A DNA stretch of 64,000 nt from Megasphaera lornae (GTDB lineage Bacteria > Bacillota > Negativicutes > Veillonellales > Megasphaeraceae). The stretch is from assembly GCF_000214495.1 (NCBI RefSeq), contig NZ_AFIJ01000032.1:59177-123176 (forward strand). Reading direction: 5' to 3'. Positions 36,423 through 45,272 of this stretch are shown here, piece after piece. Position 1 is the first letter of the stretch; every line of letters starts with the position of its first letter. The position numbers and the translations under genes are program-made. A model generated the notes under the pieces. The model worked only from the letters and a program-made list of their open reading frames with translations, did no database searches and was not told the origin of the DNA.

Positions 36423-39400
36423 TTAAAATGAATAGCGATAGGTTGCACCTAAAAACGAGGAGTCTTTCGATTTCCAAGTATCTATACTTAAACCGCGCGT
36501 TAAATCATACTGTATCCCTACACGATTATCTTGGTGATTCAATCCGAAAGCGGCCGTCAGCATCACATTATCATATATATACTTACCCATTTCAATATTA
36601 TAATAATTCTTACTTAAATCCGTATTACGATCATTCAAATTCAGGGAACCGTTTGTCACCATTAACCGATCTAAGGCCAGCACGCGTTCTAATTGCTGTG
36701 TAATCCCCAAACTATTCAAAGTCATCCGAAGTCCGGAGCCCAATAATTGATGAAAATCCTTGTCATCCAGCGAACTTTGCTGTTTGGCATTCCCGTTTCG
36801 CAATGTAATCAAAGACACGATTTGCTGTTTCGTCAACGGTGGATTCGACCGTAAAATCAAATCCATTCGCTCTACAGGCCCTCGTAACGTCAACCCCACA
36901 TCATATTGACCGATCCGACTGTTCCCTTCTATATCTACCGTAGGCAACAACGAATTTCGCTGTGAAAAATCGGCTTGCGCCTTGGCAATTTTAAAATTCG
37001 TATCCAAATATCGCACAAGACCGGACCGGGCTTCAAATTTACCGAAAGGCTTCGGTTGTCGGGTGGACCCTCGGAAAGTCGCCGAACCTGTTATCATTAA
37101 ATCACAAATTGCCGGATTATACAACCGTACAGACTGTCCCGATGATACGGTCAGATCCAATCCTATATTCGGCAAAGAGGCGGACGAACTCATCGCTAAA
37201 GGCGGCTTGATCACGGCATGGGCGATTTGCACAATACCGCTGAGTATCGGTTTATGCTGACGATTCCTTAAAAGAAGATGTCCGTTCAGCGGGCCTTTAA
37301 AATAAGGCGAATATATTACCGGGTGATCCGCATCCGCCGTCACCTTATACTGCGTAAGTCTTCGTCCTTGCCAATCCGCCTCGCCCTGTATGGCTATCGT
37401 CCCGGGATGAAGTGCATCTTCCTTATCCATAGCGGCCTTCACATCCATTACCATATGATTACCTTGAAACGAAGCAAGCCCGACTATATGCTGCAAAGGA
37501 TATTTTACATCACGAAATTTAACCGTTCCGTCTTCACAAGTCACTTCACCGTGCACCAACGGGCGCGCAGCGGTTCCTCCCAGCGTGAGATTTCCTTTTA
37601 CCTCTCCGGTTGCAGCTTGTATACGGGGAGTTAAAAACGTTAATGCATCTAAATTGGCTTTGTCCAATTTCAACGTAACCGCCAATGGATCCCGCGATTT
37701 TTCATCCGTCAATGCCCGCAGAGGAACCACGCCGTTGGCACTGACCCGATAATTACCTTTCGTAATCGTTGCCTGATTCAACATAAATTTTCCCTGTTTA
37801 AAATTCCCTAACGCATACGCCTTGTCAAACGGAATGCCGTTAATCGTACCGCCGTTCAACTGCGCCGAGACATCGGCCTGCAGCTGCTGTGCCGTTCCTT
37901 TTATATCCGCTACTAAATCGACAGGAGAAATAAGCGGTAGCCGAGTATGTCCCAATATACCGGTTAATACAGTAGAAGGAAATTTTCTTAACGCCACTTG
38001 CATATGTACCGGCCCATAAAACGAATACTTTCCCTTTACCGCCAACACGGCATCGCCGCTTTTCAAGACTAATGAACGGATCGTTACCGTTTTCCCGTTA
38101 TACATAATATGCACCGGTGAAGGCTCTATGTTTAACCCGTTTAAAGCCGCCTGCGTAAGGGTGCCGACCACGTCTACATGCGGATCTTTCCTTGTCCCTT
38201 GCACTCGAATTTCGCCATCAACGCTTCCTTTAACATTCTGTACGGGAATATGGGCCACTTGCAATATATTTTGCAAATTCCCCTGTGCGATTTTCGTATA
38301 AGCGGACAGTTTTCCCGTCCGTACATTTACCGTCCCGACCGCGGAGTATTTACCCTGTCCCTGTCTAAAGGACAAGTTGTTCAATCGCCAAATATGATTT
38401 ACATAAGAAAAATCACCGTTCACTGCTTCCATGGGAAATCCCTGCACAATAAAGCGTCGACTCCGTACATTTCCTTGCAGGTCGGGTGCTGTCGGCGTAC
38501 CGCCGACATGCAACTGTACATCCACAAAGCCCTGCGGCTGCAGGGGACTATTTCTGATAAATCGCGGCACTTCAATCGATTGACCGTGTACTGCCAGATC
38601 CATCTTTTTCCCTACAGACCCCTTGGCGGTAAAATTCGCATCATAAGCCGAAGCCGTCACATTATTCAAATACAACGTATGGTCTTGATAATGATAGTCC
38701 CCTTGCACTTGTTGATATAAATACCCCTGTACCGAACCGTCCCATAAATGAATGCGCCCGATAGCTTCCGGTCGAGTCCACTGTCCTCGAATCAGTACAT
38801 CATTCGCCGCCCAACCGGTTACGCGCATATGACGAGGTACCATGTTACCCGCTATATCTTCCAGCCGTACACGATTGCTGTGAATAGATAAATTCAACGT
38901 TTTTGCCGCTACATTCACCCGGCCCTGTGCGGTATGAATGCCGTCATGATATCGCCATTGCGCCTGCTGTATATTAATCATATGGCGATCGCCCTGCAAC
39001 TCGCCTGTCAACGTATCAAAACGCCGCTGCTGCACCGCCCCTTTAACAGCCTGAAATTGTAATCGCCATTGCCATAAGGGACCATACACCGCACCCTTAC
39101 CGTTCCAAATTCCCCTGATCGCTATGGGAAGACGGGTAGATAAAAACTGCGGCTGCACACCCTGTATACGGAAAGAAAAATCGGGAATGCGGCGGTTATA
39201 GTCATAGGTTCCCTGCAACTGTACGGCACCGCCGCCCGCATGCGCCTGCATAGAAGAAACTCGCAGCATGCCCCCGGTATACTGCACGTTCCCTTGCAAA
39301 TACGGAATCTGTACCCCTTTGTATGTCAAATTCCGTACAGTCCCTTGCACGGCAGCTTGTATACCGGATATTGTCAGCGGTCCATGCAGCCAAATATTAC

Positions 39401-40718
39401 CGGTAATCACGCCCTGTAACGACCGGGGACAATAGGGTATCTTGGCTAATTGCATTTGCGCTACTTTCAACTTTGCCGAAAAAATATGCGTTTTCCCGTC
39501 ATACGTCCCGTCTCCCGTCACCGTACCGTTTGCCGCTTGTCCGTATATTCGTTTAACCGCCAGGCGATGCCGCTTAAATTCCACTTCCGCCCGTCCTTGC
39601 CGCAATGACACACCTTGATACGAAGCCCGAGGAACGGTAACCCGACCTTGCACTTGCAAATCATTTATCTTTCCCTGTATCCGTCCGGAAAATCCCGCCT
39701 CTCCGGTCAACGCCTGCGGCACATAGGCCGGAAAAGCACGTAGCTGTATACGTTCGGCATCTACCGCCATATTACATTGCGGAACGGCGCCGGAAATATC
39801 TACATTCCCGGCTACTTGTACCGCCTGCCCGTTCACCTTCCCCTGCATTTGTCGCACGTGAATCACCGAAGAATCTAATACCAACGTACCGTCAACAGCC
39901 GTCAAATGCACCCCTTTAACTGCGGCTTTACCGGCTTGTATTTCCAATCGCCCCTGCAGCCTTCGTTGTGTCCCGTGCTGTGACGCGCCAATCCGCAGCC
40001 GCTGTATCATGCCGCCTTGAAACGTAACCGGCACCGCCTGCGGCGGAATTATCGCTTGGCACCATACCAGGGGAATGCCGTCACTGCGCAAGGTACCTTG
40101 CCAAAATTGCGACGACCCATATATCCCCTGTAACGAAATTTGTCGCCCTTCCAGCTTGCCGTCCAAATTCACCCGCACCTTTTGCGGCGAAGAAAAATCA
40201 GCCGTACCGTTACAATCTTTAATCCGTATGCCCGTTCTTCCGGGCAAAGAAGCGCGTATCGTGCCGTTTCGCACCCCGATAACCGCCCTGAAGCCGTTAT
40301 CCGTATGCGATTGTTCAAATTGTAAAATAGATTGTATATTCCACTGTTTGTCATTTACATTCCGCCAAACATGCAACGTAGGCGCATCAATATCCACGCG
40401 ATCAATGGCGACTGCCGCGTTCGCGCCTTTCCATACGGAAAGCAGGCGCCACGGATTCAACTGTAACGTGACCTTATTTCCGGATACCACAATACGCCCT
40501 TGTCGATCGGTAATGACCGGGTGCTGTAAAACGACGGCCCCCTGCCAATCAATCTGCAAAGAAGAAAATTGCAATGAACCATTTATTTTTTTATTGACCG
40601 AATACCGTATGACGGTCGCAACCTTTTGTAACAATACGGGTTTCTCCGCTTGTATTGCAACAAGACCGACCGCTACGCATACCCCGATTGTCCCCATGAC
40701 AATCTGTGTTTTTTTCAC
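36423..40718 (-). CDS. tamB: TamB/AsmA-like translocation and assembly module protein
   Basis: About 1431 residues. An N-terminal membrane anchor (IVMGTIGVCVAVGLVAIQ) is followed by more than a thousand residues of repeating beta-strands that form the hydrophobic groove of bridge-like lipid transfer proteins. The C-terminal DUF490/TamB domain includes LRYLDTNFKIAKAQADFSQR and RGPVERMDLILRSNPPLT, with a terminal aromatic (YRYSF). It likely moves phospholipid between membranes. I prefer GTG 40718 (AGGTGA upstream) over GTG 40727. Confidence 0.92.
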   Translation of the reverse strand: MKKTQIVMGTIGVCVAVGLVAIQAEKPVLLQKVATVIRYSVNKKINGSLQFSSLQIDWQGAVVLQHPVITDRQGRIVVSGNKVTLQLNPWRLLSVWKGANAAVAIDRVDIDAPTLHVWRNVNDKQWNIQSILQFEQSHTDNGFRAVIGVRNGTIRASLPGRTGIRIKDCNGTADFSSPQKVRVNLDGKLEGRQISLQGIYGSSQFWQGTLRSDGIPLVWCQAIIPPQAVPVTFQGGMIQRLRIGASQHGTQRRLQGRLEIQAGKAAVKGVHLTAVDGTLVLDSSVIHVRQMQGKVNGQAVQVAGNVDISGAVPQCNMAVDAERIQLRAFPAYVPQALTGEAGFSGRIQGKINDLQVQGRVTVPRASYQGVSLRQGRAEVEFKRHRLAVKRIYGQAANGTVTGDGTYDGKTHIFSAKLKVAQMQLAKIPYCPRSLQGVITGNIWLHGPLTISGIQAAVQGTVRNLTYKGVQIPYLQGNVQYTGGMLRVSSMQAHAGGGAVQLQGTYDYNRRIPDFSFRIQGVQPQFLSTRLPIAIRGIWNGKGAVYGPLWQWRLQFQAVKGAVQQRRFDTLTGELQGDRHMINIQQAQWRYHDGIHTAQGRVNVAAKTLNLSIHSNRVRLEDIAGNMVPRHMRVTGWAANDVLIRGQWTRPEAIGRIHLWDGSVQGYLYQQVQGDYHYQDHTLYLNNVTASAYDANFTAKGSVGKKMDLAVHGQSIEVPRFIRNSPLQPQGFVDVQLHVGGTPTAPDLQGNVRSRRFIVQGFPMEAVNGDFSYVNHIWRLNNLSFRQGQGKYSAVGTVNVRTGKLSAYTKIAQGNLQNILQVAHIPVQNVKGSVDGEIRVQGTRKDPHVDVVGTLTQAALNGLNIEPSPVHIMYNGKTVTIRSLVLKSGDAVLAVKGKYSFYGPVHMQVALRKFPSTVLTGILGHTRLPLISPVDLVADIKGTAQQLQADVSAQLNGGTINGIPFDKAYALGNFKQGKFMLNQATITKGNYRVSANGVVPLRALTDEKSRDPLAVTLKLDKANLDALTFLTPRIQAATGEVKGNLTLGGTAARPLVHGEVTCEDGTVKFRDVKYPLQHIVGLASFQGNHMVMDVKAAMDKEDALHPGTIAIQGEADWQGRRLTQYKVTADADHPVIYSPYFKGPLNGHLLLRNRQHKPILSGIVQIAHAVIKPPLAMSSSASLPNIGLDLTVSSGQSVRLYNPAICDLMITGSATFRGSTRQPKPFGKFEARSGLVRYLDTNFKIAKAQADFSQRNSLLPTVDIEGNSRIGQYDVGLTLRGPVERMDLILRSNPPLTKQQIVSLITLRNGNAKQQSSLDDKDFHQLLGSGLRMTLNSLGITQQLERVLALDRLMVTNGSLNLNDRNTDLSKNYYNIEMGKYIYDNVMLTAAFGLNHQDNRVGIQYDLTRGLSIDTWKSKDSSFLGATYRYSF

Positions 40719-40846
40719 GCTTCTCACCTGTTATCGATTCTTAATAATTAAAGAGAGAACTGTTCTCTTCACAATTCTCTCTTCATTGTACCGATCCCCT
40801 CTTATAAAATCAAGCCGGAAAGAGCCGCCCCGACAGGTACCTTTTA

Positions 40847-42355
40847 TCAAGGCCGAACAACGCCGGAACGCACGTCCATCCCCATCGCCTGTTCTAAAGA
40901 AGAAATTCCCACATTATAATCATACAAAGCTTGTATATGGTTTATTTTGGCTTGATTTAATGCCAACTGTGCATCCAATACATCCAAATTGATCCCCACG
41001 CCGGCTTCATAACGCACCCGTGAAATAGCAAAGCCTTCGGCCGCCTGCGTCACTGCCGCCTGCGTTTCCCGTACACGCTGTGCCGCACTGCGAACGGCCA
41101 AATAAGCCTGTTTAACTTGCAATTGCACACCGTCTCGCGTTTTTTGTTCTATTTCACCGGCAATATTCAAGTCCTGCCGAGCTTGAGAAATTTTATGTTT
41201 CCCGGCTCCGCCGTCATAAAACCGATAGGATATTTGCCCGCCTAAAGACCATGTTTTATGCTTGGTGCCGGGAAATGCCGTATCATTCCAGGCTTGTGTA
41301 AACCGAATGCCCGCCGTCGGTCGATTGTCCGCCTTGGCCAAAGCCATATACGTCGCCGCTTTTTGTACAGACAACGCCGCCTGTAAAACTTCCGGTCTGT
41401 ACGTCAATGCATACTGCGTGGATTCTTGCAAAGACAACGTATAGGCTTGAAACGGCAGGCGATGATCTTGTAAGGTCAACGCCGTCGTAAGCGGTAATCC
41501 TAAAATATTATCCAAATTATCTTCCGCCAAAGCCGCCTCATTATCCGCTCCTACAGCGCGCGTCTTAGCCGCAGCCAATGAAACCTCGGAATGCAGCACA
41601 TCTACCTTGGCAACGGTACCTACCGTATATTGCGCTTTTACATTCTGTACATGCGCTTGTAAATTGGCAACCGCCTCTTTATATACACGCTGCACTTCCC
41701 GTGCCGCCAATAAAGAAAAATATCCTTTAACCGCCTCTAATTTCGTATTCTGTTCGCTTTTTAACAAGTCTTCCTGCGCCGCTTCTTTTCCTAATTCAGC
41801 CAAGGCGATCCCGTGTTCTATCCGCCCCCCCGTATACAACGGCAAGGACACGGTCAATTCATGATTATATTGATTGCCCGTCATCGGTCCCATCGCCGTT
41901 ACCGCCGAGCCGCGTCCGGCGGAAAATGTATATTCGCCGGTTATACTGCGTGCCGCTTTGGCTTCACCGATAGCCGCTTCCGCTTTTTTAACAGCATAAC
42001 GAGACGCTTTTAAATCTCTGTTATACGCCAGTGCCAACCGTACCGTTTTGGGCAAATCCAAGGTCATCTGCGTCGTATGCGCTCCCTTGTCCGTTATAAC
42101 CGAAGCCGCCGCTTTTTTTGCTTCCCGTTCACGAATCACCGCCGTATGAGCCGCAATTTGTTCGGCCAATTCTTCTCGCATCAAAGGGGTTACATCTACG
42201 GGACGAATGTTCCCATTTTCCGGAACACCGTCCGCCGTCCCCGGGGTTGCCGCCGCAACGGTCATCGTAACGGCGGAAAAAGCCATAATCATACCTATTT
42301 TTTGTACTATATTTTTTTCATAAAAACCCCCATCTTTCCCTTTCGGTCTCGACAC
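40847..42355 (-). CDS. tolC: TolC family outer membrane protein
   Basis: 502 residues as read, two OEP repeats: VRLALAYNRDLKASRYAVKK in the first and YALTYRPEVLQAALSVQKAA in the second, with GVGINLDVLDAQLALNQAK near the end. It forms the outer-membrane channel of export systems. The in-frame start is GTG 42355, which has no ribosome binding site. A well-placed ATG (42321, GGGGG upstream) runs into a stop after four codons unless the A7 run at 42312 has one more base; then MKKNIVQKIGMIMAF forms a normal signal peptide. It is downstream of mlaD in the same operon. Confidence 0.92.
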   Translation of the reverse strand: MSRPKGKDGGFYEKNIVQKIGMIMAFSAVTMTVAAATPGTADGVPENGNIRPVDVTPLMREELAEQIAAHTAVIREREAKKAAASVITDKGAHTTQMTLDLPKTVRLALAYNRDLKASRYAVKKAEAAIGEAKAARSITGEYTFSAGRGSAVTAMGPMTGNQYNHELTVSLPLYTGGRIEHGIALAELGKEAAQEDLLKSEQNTKLEAVKGYFSLLAAREVQRVYKEAVANLQAHVQNVKAQYTVGTVAKVDVLHSEVSLAAAKTRAVGADNEAALAEDNLDNILGLPLTTALTLQDHRLPFQAYTLSLQESTQYALTYRPEVLQAALSVQKAATYMALAKADNRPTAGIRFTQAWNDTAFPGTKHKTWSLGGQISYRFYDGGAGKHKISQARQDLNIAGEIEQKTRDGVQLQVKQAYLAVRSAAQRVRETQAAVTQAAEGFAISRVRYEAGVGINLDVLDAQLALNQAKINHIQALYDYNVGISSLEQAMGMDVRSGVVRP

Positions 42356-43590
42356 TAAAAAGAATAATTCAGCCCATAATAATTACCGCCGTCCTGCTGT
42401 CGGAAAGGCCGCGTTATTTGTCCGAAAAGATACACATTCGGAGCCACGCGATATTGTCCCTTAAAACGATATTGCCACTGATTCGGATTATATCCCTCTA
42501 TCGACAACCGCAACGGGCCGTCGGCAAAAAAATCCAATCCGATTCCCAACTCACCGTTAATCAGCCCCCAGCGCGCATCCATCAATTTACCGTCCGTTCC
42601 ATATTGCAAATTCATACGTGTTCTATTCCCGATACCTTCAGAGCCCAACAAAATAAATTTCTTGTTGCGCTTTACTATAAAATTCGCATATCCATAAGTT
42701 TCTTTTTTACTCGTATTATATAATATACCGGCTTCGCCGGTAGTCTGTACATCGTTATTTCCCGACAATAACTGATTTACCTTCTGCGAAATAGCGGCTG
42801 TATTTTTTAAGGTTGTTTTTATATCCGACTGCGTTTGTGCATCACCGGATACACTTGCCAGAGAATCGGCCACCACCGCCAATTTAGCACTCGTAATCTG
42901 CATATTTCGCACTACGGATCGCACATTTTCCGAGGTCGCGCCGTCGCCGTCAAGCCGTTGCAGAGAAACGTTCATTTGCCCCGTTAAAGCGGCCATATTT
43001 TGTGTAATTTGTCGAATATTTCCCGAATTTTGCTGTAATAAGGCATCCGTTTGTGCCGTAATCCCATTAATATGTTGCAAAGAGCCGCGCACCGCCTGTT
43101 GCGTCCGTGCATCTCCCACAATGGCATTTATATTTTCTACCATCGTATTCGCATTATTCATTAAAGAACCGGCACTGTCCATCATATCCGCCATCGTCTT
43201 GGCGGGCATTCCCGCCACGCGATCTCCGGACTGCAAATAATGCGTCGTGTCCCGTCCGGCTTTGATGGACACAATTTTTTCTCCCATCAATCCGTCCGTT
43301 GTAATAGAAATTTGCGAATCTTTCGGTATTTTTACCTCATTATTCAACTTCAGCGTCACCCTGACGCCTTCGGCGGTGGGCACCACTTTTTCCACACGCC
43401 CCACATTTACCCCGGCATAGCGTACGACATTTCCTTTTTGCAATCCGTTCGCATCCGCCACCAACGCTTGCACTTCATAGCCGGGTTTGCCGAAAATTTC
43501 GGCTTGCGCCAAATCAATAATGACATACGAAAATACCAAAACGCCGACGATCGTAACCAACCCCACTTTTGCTTCAGCATTCCATTTCAT
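42355..43590 (-). CDS. mlaD: MlaD-family MCE protein with C-terminal barrel-like domain
   Basis: 411 residues. An N-terminal membrane helix (VGLVTIVGVLVFSYVIIDLA) and one MCE domain (residues about 35-115, LQKGNVVRYAGVNVGRVEKV) are followed by a long helix that spans the periplasm. The final 130 residues alternate strands and end in GGNYYGLNYSF, like an outer-membrane barrel with a C-terminal Phe. This is the trans-envelope MlaD described for Veillonella. It overlaps the 3' end of mlaF. Confidence 0.93.
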   Translation of the reverse strand: MKWNAEAKVGLVTIVGVLVFSYVIIDLAQAEIFGKPGYEVQALVADANGLQKGNVVRYAGVNVGRVEKVVPTAEGVRVTLKLNNEVKIPKDSQISITTDGLMGEKIVSIKAGRDTTHYLQSGDRVAGMPAKTMADMMDSAGSLMNNANTMVENINAIVGDARTQQAVRGSLQHINGITAQTDALLQQNSGNIRQITQNMAALTGQMNVSLQRLDGDGATSENVRSVVRNMQITSAKLAVVADSLASVSGDAQTQSDIKTTLKNTAAISQKVNQLLSGNNDVQTTGEAGILYNTSKKETYGYANFIVKRNKKFILLGSEGIGNRTRMNLQYGTDGKLMDARWGLINGELGIGLDFFADGPLRLSIEGYNPNQWQYRFKGQYRVAPNVYLFGQITRPFRQQDGGNYYGLNYSF

Positions 43591-44338
43591 TATTTCTCAT
43601 CTCCATATGCGGAAGTATTCCTCCATGAATAAATAACTGAATATCCCGATCTTTCGTTTTTTTAAACGTTTCTTTATCGGCAATTAACCGAAACTTTCCC
43701 TGTTGCAAAAAAGCCAATCTGTCCGCCACATAAAAAGCCGAAGTCATATCATGTGTAACGATCACCGACGTTACTTGTAATTGTTGTTGCATATCCCGTA
43801 TTAAACGATTAATATCCGCACTGCGCAACGGATCCAACCCGGCGGTCGGTTCATCATACAAAATAATTTCAGGGTTCAGCGCCAACGCCCGAGCCAAACC
43901 GATCCGCTTTTTCATGCCGCCCGACAACTCATTCGGTCGGGCCTCTTCTTTCCCCGCCAACCCGACAAGCGCCAATTTTTCAGCGACAATACGCCGTATT
44001 TCCGTATCCGCCAAAGAAGTTCGTTGCCGCAAACCGAAAGCTACATTTTCCCCCACCGACAAAGAGTCGAACAGAGCGGAATATTGAAATACCATACCCA
44101 TGCGCATTCTTGCCCGATCCCACTGCGTTTCGGAAAACCGGGAAATATCTTGTCCGTCCCACAATATTTTCCCGCTCGTCGGTTTCTGCAGGCCTATAAG
44201 CAACCGCAATAAGGTACTTTTTCCGGAACCGCTCGCACCTAAAATCGCCAGGGTTTCCCCTTGGTGTATCTCTAAATTAACATGGTCCAAGATACATTGA
44301 GATTTATACGCAAAGCTTAGATCACATAAGGAAATCAT
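43574..44338 (-). CDS. mlaF: Phospholipid-transport ABC ATPase MlaF
   Basis: 254 residues. Walker A LGASGSGKSTLLRLL, signature LSGGMKKRIGLARALAL, Walker B ILYDEPTAGLDPL and an H-loop in VIVTHDMTSAFYVADRLAFL. Energises the MlaE permease. AGGAG lies before ATG 44338. It sits 8 bases downstream of mlaE. Confidence 0.95.
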   Translation of the reverse strand: MISLCDLSFAYKSQCILDHVNLEIHQGETLAILGASGSGKSTLLRLLIGLQKPTSGKILWDGQDISRFSETQWDRARMRMGMVFQYSALFDSLSVGENVAFGLRQRTSLADTEIRRIVAEKLALVGLAGKEEARPNELSGGMKKRIGLARALALNPEIILYDEPTAGLDPLRSADINRLIRDMQQQLQVTSVIVTHDMTSAFYVADRLAFLQQGKFRLIADKETFKKTKDRDIQLFIHGGILPHMEMRNNEMEC

Positions 44339-44346
44339 ACGTACTC

Positions 44347-45108
44347 CTAATATAAGATAACCGATAAAATATAATTACAAATAAAAATGAATACAATGGA
44401 AGTAACCACCGATTTCGTCGTCGCCCGGCCCACTCCTTCGGCACCGCTTTCGGCATGGAATCCTTCATAACAGGCAATAACGGCAATAATACCGCCGAAA
44501 AACATCGCTTTAATCAGCCCGTATACAATATCCCCGACCGCCGTCAATACGGCAATGGAATTTACATAGGTAAAATGTGCCAAACCGGCGCCCCATACAG
44601 CCACGGCATAACCGCCGGCAGTGCCGATAACATAGCCGTAAAAAGCTAAGAGCGGCACCATGAGCACACAGGCAACAAACCGCGGCACAACTAAATACGC
44701 AATCGGATTCACGGCCAGACACCGCAAGGCATCGATTTGTTCCGTCACTTTCATCGTCCCGATTTCCGCGGTCATCGCCGCCCCTACCCGTCCGGCCATA
44801 ACAACCCCTGTTAAAATAGGTCCCAGTTCTCGCCCCATAGATACGGACATAGCCCCGCCCAACGTAGATTGCGCGCCGTATCGCAACAAAATATCCACAA
44901 TTTGTAACGTCATAACCATGCCGGCAAACAATAACGTCAAGCTGACAATAGGCAATGAATCGACACCCAATTTCGCCATTTGATATATCGTCAAATGCCA
45001 CTTTATATTCGGCAATTGTCTAATCGTACGTCCCCAAAGTAAGGTAAACGCCCCTACCTGCGAGAAGAGAGAAAGTACCCGATTTCCTATACACTCCAAA
45101 ACGGTCAT
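44347..45108 (-). CDS. mlaE: Phospholipid-transport ABC permease MlaE
   Basis: 253 residues, about five to six membrane helices. The MlaE family core is present: GAFTLLWGRTIRQLP at the N-terminus, the REL/GxVMAGRVGAA region as RELGPILTGVVMAGRVGAAM, and EIGTMKVTEQIDALRCLAVN. It is the first gene after the operon promoter. With MlaF and MlaD it moves phospholipids between inner and outer membrane; no MlaA, MlaB or MlaC homologue is present nearby. Confidence 0.95.
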   Translation of the reverse strand: MTVLECIGNRVLSLFSQVGAFTLLWGRTIRQLPNIKWHLTIYQMAKLGVDSLPIVSLTLLFAGMVMTLQIVDILLRYGAQSTLGGAMSVSMGRELGPILTGVVMAGRVGAAMTAEIGTMKVTEQIDALRCLAVNPIAYLVVPRFVACVLMVPLLAFYGYVIGTAGGYAVAVWGAGLAHFTYVNSIAVLTAVGDIVYGLIKAMFFGGIIAVIACYEGFHAESGAEGVGRATTKSVVTSIVFIFICNYILSVILY

Positions 45109-45192
45109 GCCACTATGTCACCTCTTCAGATATTTCATGATGCTGCTGCCCGCGCATATAAGGCCCGAATTTTTCAGTTTCAACTATCTATG

Positions 45193-45221
45193 ATAATAGC
45201 ATTATCCCCCTTTGATAGCAA
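45193..45221 (-). promoter_or_regulatory. Promoter of the mla-tolC-tamB-bamA operon
   Basis: Minus strand: -35 TTGCTA (45216-45221), 17-base spacer ending TGC, -10 TATTAT (45193-45198), so an extended -10. The leader to mlaE is about 80 bases. Confidence 0.6.
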
Positions 45222-45232
45222 GAGGCACCATA

Positions 45233-45267
45233 AGAAAACGCCCGTCCTCCAAGGACAGGCGTTTTCT
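45233..45267 (-). terminator. Terminator after the S55 gene
   Basis: Minus strand: AAGAAAACGCC-TGTCC-TTGG-GGAC-GGGCGTTTTCTT. The stem is long and symmetrical, just past the stop of the 45273 gene and upstream of the mla promoter. Confidence 0.8.
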
Positions 45268-45272
45268 TACGA

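Noticed and set aside
36982-40992. Several plus-strand frames opposite tamB and the tamB-tolC gap
   Set aside because: All are antisense shadows of tamB or tolC with no ribosome binding sites or recognisable domains.
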